This document shows, piece after piece, positions 1 to 7,317 of a stretch of DNA of 46,716 nt. Position numbers and translations under genes: made by a program. Under the pieces are notes generated by a model that worked only from the letters and a program-made list of their open reading frames with translations, did not search any database and had not been told where the DNA came from. The DNA is from CAYXVU01 sp964468725 (GTDB lineage Bacteria; Acidobacteriota; Blastocatellia; UBA7656), in assembly GCA_964468725.1 (NCBI GenBank), contig CAYXVU010000014.1, positions 1 to 46,716 on the forward strand, in the 5' to 3' direction. Position 1 is the first letter of the stretch. Each line of letters opens with the position of its first letter.

Positions 1-438
1 AACCGGAAAATTGGCCAGTATCAGGTCATACCATTGATTCATCAAATCGAGCGTCGGCACAACGATGAGCGTCGAACGTCCGACCATCTCGATGGCCATT
101 TCGGCGACATGGCTTTTGCCCGCGCCGGTCGGCAGGATGATGACGCCGCGCCGCCCCTGTGCGCGCCAGTTTTCGATGGCCTCTTGTTGATAAGGGCGCG
201 GCTCGATTTCGAGCTTCGGGCGAAATTCAAACTCGTAATAGTTGCGCGCCTCATCGCGGTGGGCGCGGCTTTGACGAATCAGGTCGCGCACCACTGCGCG
301 GTAGGCCGAAGCCGGTGCGCGCCATCGGCGCACGCGTTCGTCCCATCGCCACGCCGGAGGGAGTTCGCTCTCGCGTTCGGCTCCCTCAAGCAGCAGCGTG
401 CCCGCTTCGAATCGCAATACCCATTCTGATTGCGCCAT
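1..438 (-). CDS. DEAD/DEAH-box (SF2) helicase, N-terminal part, cut by the window edge
   Basis: The first 146 codons of a leftward gene are present and the reading frame is open to base 1. After a basic N-terminal region of about 75 residues comes a Q-motif-like segment, RPYQQEAIENW (residues 81-91). Walker A PTGAGKS follows at 103-109 and motif Ia VVPTLDLMNQW at 126-136. This order matches superfamily 2 helicases of the XPB/UvsW/ComFA-like restriction-helicase type, which unwind or translocate on DNA using ATP. DEAH motif II and the second RecA domain lie outside the window, so the exact subfamily cannot be told. The ATG at 438 was chosen because it opens this frame. A TATAAT hexamer ends only eight bases upstream, so the mRNA leader would be almost absent. 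Confidence 0.88.
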   Translation of the reverse strand, partial: MAQSEWVLRFEAGTLLLEGAERESELPPAWRWDERVRRWRAPASAYRAVVRDLIRQSRAHRDEARNYYEFEFRPKLEIEPRPYQQEAIENWRAQGRRGVIILPTGAGKSHVAEMAIEMVGRSTLIVVPTLDLMNQWYDLILANFPV

Positions 439-446
439 CGTCGGGC

Positions 447-477
447 ATTATAGCAATCGTCGTGGTTGAGGGTTCAA
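447..477 (-). promoter_or_regulatory. Predicted sigma70-type promoter of the leftward helicase gene
   Basis: On the minus strand TATAAT (447-452) is preceded, across a 19-base spacer, by TTGAAC (472-477). The -10 is a perfect consensus. A transcript would start around 440, two or three bases before the ATG at 438, so the gene may be transcribed leaderless. The long spacer is a weakness. Confidence 0.45.
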
Positions 478-662
478 CGCACCTGAACAGCAAGCAGCAG
501 AACTTCCTTGCGAAGGAGAGGAAGGAGCCGCGAACGAACTTCGCAATACGTGGTTCGGGGAGCGTCAAGGTTCGTGAAATTTCGCGCCATTCGTGGCTAA
601 ATATCTCTGTCGGTTTTTTTATTGGGCTTGCTAACACTTTCGCGCGGCGCGCGTCTTTAGCT

Positions 663-1283
663 ATGGACGAAGCAAAGAAGATGCAGAAGATTGAAGTCAT
701 TGGTGATGTGCTGGCTGTGATTGTACCGTCTCAATCGGCAAGCTCTACGTCCGCAAGCGAAGCTTCAAAAGATGCGTGGCTGGTCGAAGCCGCGCAGCAC
801 GGAAGTCGGGAAGCGTTCGGGCGGCTCTATGACCGCTATGCCTCGATGGTGCATGGCATCTTGCTCGCCCGCACGCCGCACAGCGAAGTGGATGATCTGG
901 TGCAGGATGTCTTTTTGACAGCGTTTAAGAAGATGAACACGCTCCGCGATACAAACGCATTTGGTGGTTGGCTGGCAACGATTGCGCGCAATCGCGCGAA
1001 CGATTTTCATCGCAGTTATCAACCGACCGAAGAGATTCCTGAAGACTTGTCGCACCACAATCGGGCATCGGGCGAAACCGCCACCGAAGCAACGAAAGTT
1101 TTAGAAGCCATTCGCAGCCTGTCGGAAGCCTATTCAGAGACTCTGATCTTGCGTTTGGTCGAAGGTCTGACTGGCCCGGAGATTGCCGAGCGCACCGGCC
1201 TGACGCCCGCATCGGTGCGCGTCAACCTGCATCGCGGCATGAAGTTATTGCGTGAAAAGCTCAGCCTGGAGGTGAGCGCATGA
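663..1283 (+). CDS. ECF-type RNA polymerase sigma-70 factor
   Basis: Directs RNA polymerase to a dedicated set of promoters, usually in response to an envelope signal. The 206-residue product has sigma region 2 at about residues 35-115 (EAFGRLYDRYASMVHGI, then DDLVQDVFLTAFK and GWLATIARNRANDFHR). Region 4 lies at about 140-200 (LILRLVEGLTGPEIAERTG followed by the recognition helix SVRVNLHRGMKLLRE). The two are joined by an acidic linker. Length and two-domain layout are typical of ECF factors. The frame is open far upstream but shows no sigma sequence there. ATG 663 is preferred, although its Shine-Dalgarno is poor; ATG 681, preceded by AAAGAAG, is an alternative. The stop codon overlaps the start of the next gene (ATGA), which indicates translational coupling to its likely anti-sigma partner. 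Confidence 0.93.
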   Translation: MDEAKKMQKIEVIGDVLAVIVPSQSASSTSASEASKDAWLVEAAQHGSREAFGRLYDRYASMVHGILLARTPHSEVDDLVQDVFLTAFKKMNTLRDTNAFGGWLATIARNRANDFHRSYQPTEEIPEDLSHHNRASGETATEATKVLEAIRSLSEAYSETLILRLVEGLTGPEIAERTGLTPASVRVNLHRGMKLLREKLSLEVSA

Positions 1284-2098
1284 AAGATGACTATTTGTGG
1301 GATGGCACAGGCGAAGTTGACCCGGAAATCGAACGCCTCGAAATGACCCTGCGGCAGTTCAAACATCAGCCGCGCCCGCTTGCCTTGCCAACCTCGCGCC
1401 CGCGTCCGCAACTCTGGTTTGGATTGGCCGCCGCCGCCGTCCTACTGATCGCGCTCACTGCCGGTCTCAGCATCTATTTTTCGAGTCCGAATGGCGACCC
1501 GCAAACCGCCCCGGCAATCGCAGAGCAAGGGTCTGCGCCGCAACCTCCGCAACCGACTGCGCCGCCGGTCACCAAGCCGACGCCGCAACCGGAAACCGGC
1601 AGGCATACGAAAGTCAACCAACCCAGTGGCGCGCCGGTGGTCGCCTCAAACCAATTGCAAAACAGAAGAGCGGTCAAAGCTATTGCCCCAACCCGTACGA
1701 GTGACGAGGCGGCGACGATAGCGCGGCAACCCATCGTGATTCCGTTTCTTGATGCCGAGAGCGCGCGTCATATTGAGAAATCGCAATTGCTGTTGCGCGC
1801 CTTCAATAACCTGCGCCTTGCGGGCGGCGAAACGGTTGACGATGTGGCGTACGAGCGCCAAGCCGGACAGCAACTCCTAGAGAAAAACATCCGCTTGCGC
1901 CGCACGGCTGAAGCGCGCGGTAACCTGCCTGTTGAAGATTTGCTCGGCAGCATCGAACCGATTCTGCTTGATATTAGCAATCTGCCGGAGCGACCGTCGG
2001 GGCAAGAGGTTCGCGCTATCAAAACGCGCATTCAAGAAAGAGAGATGATCGCCAGTTTGCAAATCTATCTCGGCAGCGTGCCGAATGTCGGTCGGTGA
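1280..2098 (+). CDS. Putative single-pass membrane anti-sigma factor partner of the ECF sigma
   Basis: 272-residue protein starting within the sigma gene's stop (ATGA), with a strong GGAGGTGA at 1268-1275. The N-terminal 40 residues are cytoplasmic-looking and acidic, with the motif YLWDGTGEVDPEIERLE (residues 5-21). One transmembrane helix follows at about 46-67, then a Pro/Gln-rich low-complexity spacer (75-125). The periplasmic C-terminal part is mostly helical and charged (about 155-272). No zinc-finger Cys/His cluster is present, so it is not a classical ZAS anti-sigma. The position, coupling and topology are what one expects of an anti-sigma or signal sensor. That role is inferred from context and not from a recognised domain. 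Confidence 0.7.
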   Translation: MKDDYLWDGTGEVDPEIERLEMTLRQFKHQPRPLALPTSRPRPQLWFGLAAAAVLLIALTAGLSIYFSSPNGDPQTAPAIAEQGSAPQPPQPTAPPVTKPTPQPETGRHTKVNQPSGAPVVASNQLQNRRAVKAIAPTRTSDEAATIARQPIVIPFLDAESARHIEKSQLLLRAFNNLRLAGGETVDDVAYERQAGQQLLEKNIRLRRTAEARGNLPVEDLLGSIEPILLDISNLPERPSGQEVRAIKTRIQEREMIASLQIYLGSVPNVGR

Positions 2099-2120
2099 AG
2101 CTCTTTATAAGGTGATGAAT

Positions 2121-3653
2121 ATGTTGATGCACAAAATACGAAGTCAATCGCGGTTTCTGGCCGTACTCATAGCGAGCGCCATCGGCGCGTCGGTCTTGTT
2201 TGTCAGCCTCGTCAGCCGCTTGCCGGTGACGCGCGCCGCCGGGTACGCCCAACAGTTGGAGAGGCTCAATCGCTTTGTCGAAGATTCGCAGTCTTCCGAA
2301 GAGGCGACGAAGGCCTTTCGCGCCGGACGCGATGCCATCGAAGAGGAAGATTGGCAAGGGGCGGAAGAGACCTTCACCCGCTTCATCCACAATCACTCGC
2401 GCGATAAAAACGTAGATGCCGCGCTCTACTGGCTCGCCTTCGCCTTGAAGAAGCAGGAGAAGCACGCCCAAGCCGAGAAGCAGTTGAACCGCTTGATCCG
2501 CGACTTTCCACGTTCGAACTGGGCAGATGATGCCAAAGCGATGCAGCGCGAAATCAGTCTTCACCTCGGCAAGTCCGTGCCCGACCCGTCGAATGATGAC
2601 GAGGAAGACATCAAGGTCACGGCGTTACAAAGCGTCTTTCAATCGAACCCCGAACGCGGCGCAGCGTTGGCAACTGACATTCTCAAAGCTGACTCGAAAG
2701 CTAACCGGCAGATGAAAGAGGCCGCTATCTCTCTGCTCGGCCAGTATTCAACCCGACAGAGCAAAGAGTTGCTAGCTGCCATCGCGCGCAATGAAAAAGA
2801 TATGCGCCTGCGCCGCTCGGCGCTCTTCTGGTTGGGGCAATCGGATGATGAGAGCACATTGGAATTGCTCAAAGATTTCGCCCGCTCGTCGGATGAGGAA
2901 CTGGCGAAAGCCGCCATCTTCTCCATCGCTCAGCATCACAGCCCGCGCGCCGCGCAGTTTATCAGTGAAGTCGCGCGGTCGGCGGCCAGCGTCATGATTC
3001 GCAAAGAAGCGATCTTCTGGTTGGCGCAAGCGGGTGGCGACGCTTCGGCAGACGAACTGATTCGCCTCTTTGACGGCGAAGCCAGCATCGAAATCAAAAA
3101 GCATATTCTCTTTGCGCTCACCCAATCCGCTAGCCCGCGCGCCGCTGCCAAACTCGTCGAAGTCGCGCGTTCCGGCGGCGATCTTGAGGTTCGCAAACAG
3201 GCGATCTTCTGGCTCGGTCAGCGCGGCACAGCCGATGGGTTTGAGACCCTCGCTCAATTGCTTGATGCCGAAACCAACGACTCGCTGCGCAAACAGATCA
3301 TCTTTTCACTGGCGCAAATGAGCGACCCGCGCGCCGCTGCAAAGCTATCGGATATCGCCCGCAGCAGTCCGCACCTGGAAGCGCGCAAAGAAGCAATCTT
3401 CTGGCTCGGCCAACGCGACGGCGAACAGGCGACCGACTTGCTCATCTCGCTCTATGCTTCGGAAGCCAACGAAGATGTCAAAGACAAGATCATCTTCTCG
3501 CTATCGCAGACGGATTCGAAGAAAGCTCTGCGAAAGCTGATGGAGATTGCCAAAAGCGATGCGTCGGTGAAGTTGCGAAAACAGGCGCTCTTCTGGCTCG
3601 GTCAAAGCCGCGACCCGGAGGCGATCAAGTTCATCGAAGAGATTCTCAAATAA
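2121..3653 (+). CDS. Exported TPR/HEAT-repeat protein with alternating repeats
   Basis: Start ATG 2121 is chosen because AAGGTG (2109-2114) sits just before it; two upstream in-frame ATGs (2085, 2115) overlap the previous gene or this Shine-Dalgarno. The 510-residue product begins with a hydrophobic signal sequence (about residues 9-40). A TPR-like region follows at 62-145, with the pattern AEKQLNRLIRDFPRSNWADDA seen in outer-membrane assembly lipoproteins. About ten HEAT repeats of 31-32 residues then run to the C-terminus. The repeats strictly alternate between two types: RKxAIFWLGQ, and KxxIIFSLxQ followed by SPRAAxKLxEIAR. Such solenoids bind protein partners. It lies 22 bases after the anti-sigma gene and is probably part of the same operon. 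Location is likely periplasmic; the partner is unknown. Confidence 0.9.
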   Translation: MLMHKIRSQSRFLAVLIASAIGASVLFVSLVSRLPVTRAAGYAQQLERLNRFVEDSQSSEEATKAFRAGRDAIEEEDWQGAEETFTRFIHNHSRDKNVDAALYWLAFALKKQEKHAQAEKQLNRLIRDFPRSNWADDAKAMQREISLHLGKSVPDPSNDDEEDIKVTALQSVFQSNPERGAALATDILKADSKANRQMKEAAISLLGQYSTRQSKELLAAIARNEKDMRLRRSALFWLGQSDDESTLELLKDFARSSDEELAKAAIFSIAQHHSPRAAQFISEVARSAASVMIRKEAIFWLAQAGGDASADELIRLFDGEASIEIKKHILFALTQSASPRAAAKLVEVARSGGDLEVRKQAIFWLGQRGTADGFETLAQLLDAETNDSLRKQIIFSLAQMSDPRAAAKLSDIARSSPHLEARKEAIFWLGQRDGEQATDLLISLYASEANEDVKDKIIFSLSQTDSKKALRKLMEIAKSDASVKLRKQALFWLGQSRDPEAIKFIEEILK

Positions 3654-3742
3654 CCTTCAACCATCAGCAATACCGGATTCGCATTCGAACTCAGGTCGGA
3701 TGGCGATACGGGATTCGTTTGTCCATTGAAAGGAGTCAGGCT

Positions 3743-4903
3743 ATGAAGTTCATCGGATTGAGGATTCTTTTTCTCGTCGCCGTGCTAATGCTGGCCGCGG
3801 TCACCCACAGCCGGAATCTGTCACAAGCAAGCGCCGCTACGCAACAGGATTCGTTCATTGCAGTCGAAGGCGGAAGCTTCAAATCGAAACTCGATCAAGC
3901 TATTCGCCTGGCCGGTGCGCGATCTTCGCGCTTCTGGGTCGCCTATGGTTTCGATGTGAGGCCGGGTGTCGCTGTGGATTACGAATGGCGCAACGAGCGC
4001 GGCAACGTCACTATCAACAGAGGCGTCAGCATCTCGACACGTTCCAACGTTGAGACCCGAAATCTCGGCGTCTTTCTACTCTATGAGCCGAAGGGCGACA
4101 GCCTCGCGCGCCTCGAAGTCTTCAATTTGGATCGTCGCCGCGAGTACAGCGGCTATCCGGTCTATTGGCTGGGTCGCGCCAGCAATCAGGAAAGCCTCAA
4201 TCTGCTGCGCGGTTTCGCCGAAGCCCATGCGGAATACCGAGTCATGGAGCAATCGGTTATGGCGATTGCTATCCATGACGACCCGCAAGTTGATGCCATA
4301 CTCGAAAACCTGATTCGCACTTCGACGAAAGAGAAGATTCGCACGACGGCGGTCTTCTGGCTCGGACAATCGCCGGGCAAACACCCATTGCTGGCCGATC
4401 TGGCGCGCAATGAGCAGGAGAGCATTGAAGTGCGCAAGCAAGCCGTCTTCGCCATCGGCGTCGGCGGCGACACCGATGCGATGAGCACACTTCGTAGTCT
4501 GTGGGATACTGTCTCGACGCGCGAAGTGAAGAAGCAGATCATCTTCGCCGCTTCAATCAATTCGAATGAACAGGAGTCCGTCAACTTCTTAATCAAAGTG
4601 GCGGAGAGCGACGACGACCGCAGCGCGCAAAAAGAGGCGCTCTTCTGGCTCGGTCAAAAAGCGGGCAAACGCTCGCTCGAAGTATTGGGCAAAACCGTTG
4701 AGAGCAATGACGCCGACACCGAAGTGCAAAAACAGGCCGTCTTCGCCATCAGTCAGAGGCCGAAAGATGAAGCCGTGCCCTTGCTGATTAAAATCGCCAA
4801 AACGCACGCCAAACCCGAAGTCCGTAAGCAAGCCATCTTTTGGCTCGGACAGACCGGCGACGAGCGCGCGTTAGAGTTTTTCAAGGAACTGCTCAGCAAA
4901 TAA
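3743..4903 (+). CDS. Exported HEAT-repeat protein, paralogue of the preceding gene
   Basis: ATG 3743 follows an ideal AAAGGAGT (3729-3736); a TTG start at 3719 is possible but less likely. The 386-residue product has a signal peptide (residues 1-32). A unique N-terminal domain of about 100 residues follows, predicted beta-rich (GGSFKSKLDQAIRLAGARSS, then FWVAYGFDVRPGVAVDYEW). From about residue 140 there are HEAT repeats carrying the same FWLGQ and VFAI core motifs as the gene upstream. The C-terminal repeats of the two proteins are nearly identical in pattern (RKQAIFWLGQ, then ALEFFKELL), which implies duplication. The alternation is less regular here. Probably a periplasmic scaffold or sensor co-produced with the preceding protein 89 bases upstream. 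No catalytic motif was seen. Confidence 0.88.
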   Translation: MKFIGLRILFLVAVLMLAAVTHSRNLSQASAATQQDSFIAVEGGSFKSKLDQAIRLAGARSSRFWVAYGFDVRPGVAVDYEWRNERGNVTINRGVSISTRSNVETRNLGVFLLYEPKGDSLARLEVFNLDRRREYSGYPVYWLGRASNQESLNLLRGFAEAHAEYRVMEQSVMAIAIHDDPQVDAILENLIRTSTKEKIRTTAVFWLGQSPGKHPLLADLARNEQESIEVRKQAVFAIGVGGDTDAMSTLRSLWDTVSTREVKKQIIFAASINSNEQESVNFLIKVAESDDDRSAQKEALFWLGQKAGKRSLEVLGKTVESNDADTEVQKQAVFAISQRPKDEAVPLLIKIAKTHAKPEVRKQAIFWLGQTGDERALEFFKELLSK

Positions 4904-4996
4904 ACCACTGCGCGCAACCGGCGCTATTGTCCGGCGCGCTGCATAGTGGCCATTGATCGAACGAAGGCCGCTGGAATTCATAGAAAGGGAACCGAG

Positions 4997-5893
4997 ATGA
5001 ATCGCAAAACCAATTTTCGCTTGGCCTTGCTCGCCGTCTTTATCGGCGCTGTCTTCGCCTGTGGCGGCAACGCCCTTATGCAATCGCGCCAACGGATCGG
5101 CGACGACCGGCAAGGCGAGGTCGTGCGCGAAGCCTTTGAGCAAAGCTACCCGCTCGCAGCCAATGGCCGCGTCAGCTTGAAAAACATCAACGGCTCGGTC
5201 GAGGTCAAAGCATGGGATCGCAACGAAGTCAGAGTCGAAGCTGTCAAGTGGGCATACCGAGCTGAACGCCTCGCCGAACTCAAAGTAGATATTGATGCCT
5301 CTGCCAGTGCCGTGCGCATCAAGACCCAATACCTGCAAACGAACAGGGATGGGTACAATGACCGCGAGCGCCGGTACGATAATCCGGCCAGCGTCGAGTT
5401 CGTCTTGACGGTTCCGCGCACGGCGCGCATTGACAAAGTTGAATTGATCAATGGCGACCTCGATCTGGAAGGCTTGACGGGCGAAATTCAAGCCTCTTCG
5501 ATCAATGGTGAAGTCACCGCCAAAGAGTTGACTGGCGACATCCATCTGTCAACCATCAACGGACGATTGGAATTCAACTTCGAGCGCGGCGATAGCAACA
5601 GCCCGCTGCGCTTGAGTTCGGTCAATGGCTCAGTTGAGTTGGTTTTGGCGTCCGATTCTGAAGCGGAACTGAAGGCGCGCACCGTGCATGGCAGCATCAG
5701 CAACGAACTCGGATTGCCCGTGAAAAAGGGCAAATATGTCGGTCGCAATCTGGCAGGCTTGCTCGGACGCGGCGGCTCAGAGATTGACTTGAGCAACGTC
5801 AACGGCAGCATTCGCATTCGCCGCGCCAACGACGGACGCCAACCGAGCCTGGTCACGAACACCTTGACCAGTACGCGTGACGATGATCGGTAG
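4997..5893 (+). CDS. DUF4097-family exported beta-solenoid protein
   Basis: ATG 4997 is preceded by AAAGGGA (4984-4990); an in-frame GTG at 4946 has no such site and would spoil the signal peptide. The 298-residue product starts with a signal sequence (about residues 8-30; a Cys in FACGG could be a lipobox-like site). From about residue 55 it consists of short beta strands with repeated Asn-Gly turns: INGSVEV, INGDLDL, INGEVTA, INGRLEF, VNGSVEL, VNGSIRI. This ladder is characteristic of DUF4097/DUF4098 adhesin-like proteins, which are predicted to be right-handed beta-helices on the outer face of the inner membrane or in the periplasm. Members of this family often sit beside sigma/anti-sigma or PspC genes. 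Molecular function is unknown. Confidence 0.88.
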   Translation: MNRKTNFRLALLAVFIGAVFACGGNALMQSRQRIGDDRQGEVVREAFEQSYPLAANGRVSLKNINGSVEVKAWDRNEVRVEAVKWAYRAERLAELKVDIDASASAVRIKTQYLQTNRDGYNDRERRYDNPASVEFVLTVPRTARIDKVELINGDLDLEGLTGEIQASSINGEVTAKELTGDIHLSTINGRLEFNFERGDSNSPLRLSSVNGSVELVLASDSEAELKARTVHGSISNELGLPVKKGKYVGRNLAGLLGRGGSEIDLSNVNGSIRIRRANDGRQPSLVTNTLTSTRDDDR

Positions 5894-6027
5894 GAGTCGG
5901 TTGCCGACAGCCGTTTTGCCGAGCGGGCGAGGTTGCTCTGCTGGCTCTGCGCTGTCGTGACAGATCAAGCGCTTTGGCAGCCAATGCGCTTGCGGTCACG
6001 AACGACTGAAAAGGGCGATAACCGACG

Positions 6028-6097
6028 ATCCGCGAATTGCACCCCCTCGTAGCGAATCCGCTCTCTCGATTCGCTCTGGGTGGTGTGATTCGCGGAT
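6028..6097. repeat. 70-bp nested palindrome between convergent genes
   Basis: Perfect outer arms ATCCGCGAAT (6028-6037) and ATTCGCGGAT (6088-6097) enclose inner arms AGCGAATC (6051-6058) and GATTCGCT (6068-6075) around a 9-base loop. The segments between the arms (CACC against GGTG) also partly pair. It abuts the coaE stop codon and ends the space between the convergent DUF4097 and coaE genes, so it may act as a bidirectional terminator or mRNA stabiliser. No T-run follows on either strand, so it is not a canonical intrinsic terminator and could be a REP-like element. The rest of the 5894-6096 gap shows nothing recognisable. Confidence 0.65.
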
Positions 6098-6708
6098 TAT
6101 GATTTTGCTTGTAGGCGTTGCAACTCGTTAAAGACGGCGATGACCCTCTGGCGAGTCTCTTCGTAGGTTCCCGATGTATCAATCTCGAAATCGGCGTAGC
6201 GGCGCTTTTCATCCGAAGACATCTGCGCGGCGATTCTGCGTTCGGCATCTGCGCGGGTAATCTGATTGCGCTGCATCAAGCGTTCGACTTGCACCTCCGG
6301 TTTACAAAAGACCACGATCAACTTATCAAACCGTTTATAACCGCCCGACTCGATCATCAATGCTGCATCAATGACCGCAATGCCATCGGGCTTCGTTAGC
6401 GCGGACTCGGCAAGCAACCGATCTTGTTCATCTTTGACGCGCGGGTGGACAATTTCGTTGAGGCGTTGGCGGCGCGCCGCATCGGCAAAGACGATAGCGC
6501 CGAGTTTGGCGCGATCTATAGTGCTGCCATCCGTCAGCACCTCTTCGCCAAACTCGCGCACAATCTCCGTATACGCCGCGCGCCCCGGCTCCATCACCGC
6601 GTGCGCGATCTTGTCGGCATCGAAGGTCACGCAGCCGAGTTCGTTGAGCACGGCGACCACATGACTTTTGCCAACGGCGATGCTTCCGGTCAATCCAACT
6701 TTCAACAT
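6097..6708 (-). CDS. coaE: Dephospho-CoA kinase
   Basis: Catalyses the last step of coenzyme A synthesis, ATP-dependent phosphorylation of the ribose 3'-hydroxyl of dephospho-CoA, in the cytoplasm. The 203-residue product opens with a P-loop, GSIAVGKS (residues 8-15). DADKIAH follows at about 31-37 (the substrate-contacting Asp-Ala-Asp segment). The family motif IVHPRV is near residue 85 and the lid region with ERLMQRNQITRADAERRIAAQ at about 140-160. Length is typical for CoaE. It is the last gene of a leftward run (clpA-like, YbjN-like, coaE), 86 bases after the YbjN-like gene. The gene stops inside a long palindrome. Confidence 0.95.
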   Translation of the reverse strand: MLKVGLTGSIAVGKSHVVAVLNELGCVTFDADKIAHAVMEPGRAAYTEIVREFGEEVLTDGSTIDRAKLGAIVFADAARRQRLNEIVHPRVKDEQDRLLAESALTKPDGIAVIDAALMIESGGYKRFDKLIVVFCKPEVQVERLMQRNQITRADAERRIAAQMSSDEKRRYADFEIDTSGTYEETRQRVIAVFNELQRLQAKS

Positions 6709-6794
6709 GAAAATAGCCGCTTCGCCTCTTTGCTGCTCAGGCGCGGAGGCGCAAAGTTTTCTCTGCCATCCCTACGTCTTCGCGTTAAGCAAGG

Positions 6795-7277
6795 TTATTC
6801 CCAAATTTCCGGCGGCGTCCGCATGGCCATCAATTTATCGCGCGCGGTTTTGCCGCCAAAGGCGCGGACGATCTGATCGTCCACTTTGTCGGCGACACGG
6901 GCAACGGCTGAGACGCAGGCATAGAGTTCATCGCGCCCTATCCCTTCGCCCAGTATCGTGTGGGTAAGGACAATCGTGCCTTTGCCATCGGGGTCTACCG
7001 ATAGCCCGAAGCCTCCGAAAATCAGCTTCAGATTGTGTTCAAGTAAAAAGCGCAGCAACGGCGAAGTGATTGTCACATCGGTGACCACATAAGAGAAGAT
7101 CTCCACACCGGAACGCTCCTCGCCGACGGCGAAGGCGCGCACATAGACGAAGGTCGAACCCTCTTCCAAAACGAACGAGTCATCCGTCTCTTGCACATTC
7201 ACTTCGCCAAACAGCGCGCAGAGGTAATCGCGCACTTTTTCGCAGGTTCTCTTTTGCGCTTCGGTTTTGAATTGCAT
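6795..7277 (-). CDS. YbjN / type III secretion chaperone-like fold protein
   Basis: 160-residue soluble protein with no signal or membrane segment. Its alternating helix and strand layout resembles the YbjN/CesT-like peptide-binding chaperone fold: an N-terminal helix (VRDYLCALFGEV), strands FVLEEGSTFVYVRAF and GVEIFSYVVTDV, the helix SPLLRFLLEHNLKLIFGGFGL, the strand GTIVLTHTIL, and a C-terminal helix containing LYACVSAVARVADKVDDQIV. The SPLLRFLLEHN and helix-strand pattern is the usual hallmark of this group. It lies 40 bases downstream of the ClpA-like gene, so a substrate-handling or adaptor role next to an unfoldase is a reasonable inference. Family assignment is by pattern only; the exact function is unknown. 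Confidence 0.68.
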   Translation of the reverse strand: MQFKTEAQKRTCEKVRDYLCALFGEVNVQETDDSFVLEEGSTFVYVRAFAVGEERSGVEIFSYVVTDVTITSPLLRFLLEHNLKLIFGGFGLSVDPDGKGTIVLTHTILGEGIGRDELYACVSAVARVADKVDDQIVRAFGGKTARDKLMAMRTPPEIWE

Positions 7278-7317
7278 GCGGCTCTGTATGGTAGACCAAG
7301 CGGGCGCGTTGTTCTAC

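Noticed and set aside
159..662. 168-codon upstream extension of the sigma factor frame
   Set aside because: No sigma-like sequence or ribosome site; it covers the start of the divergent helicase gene and its promoter.
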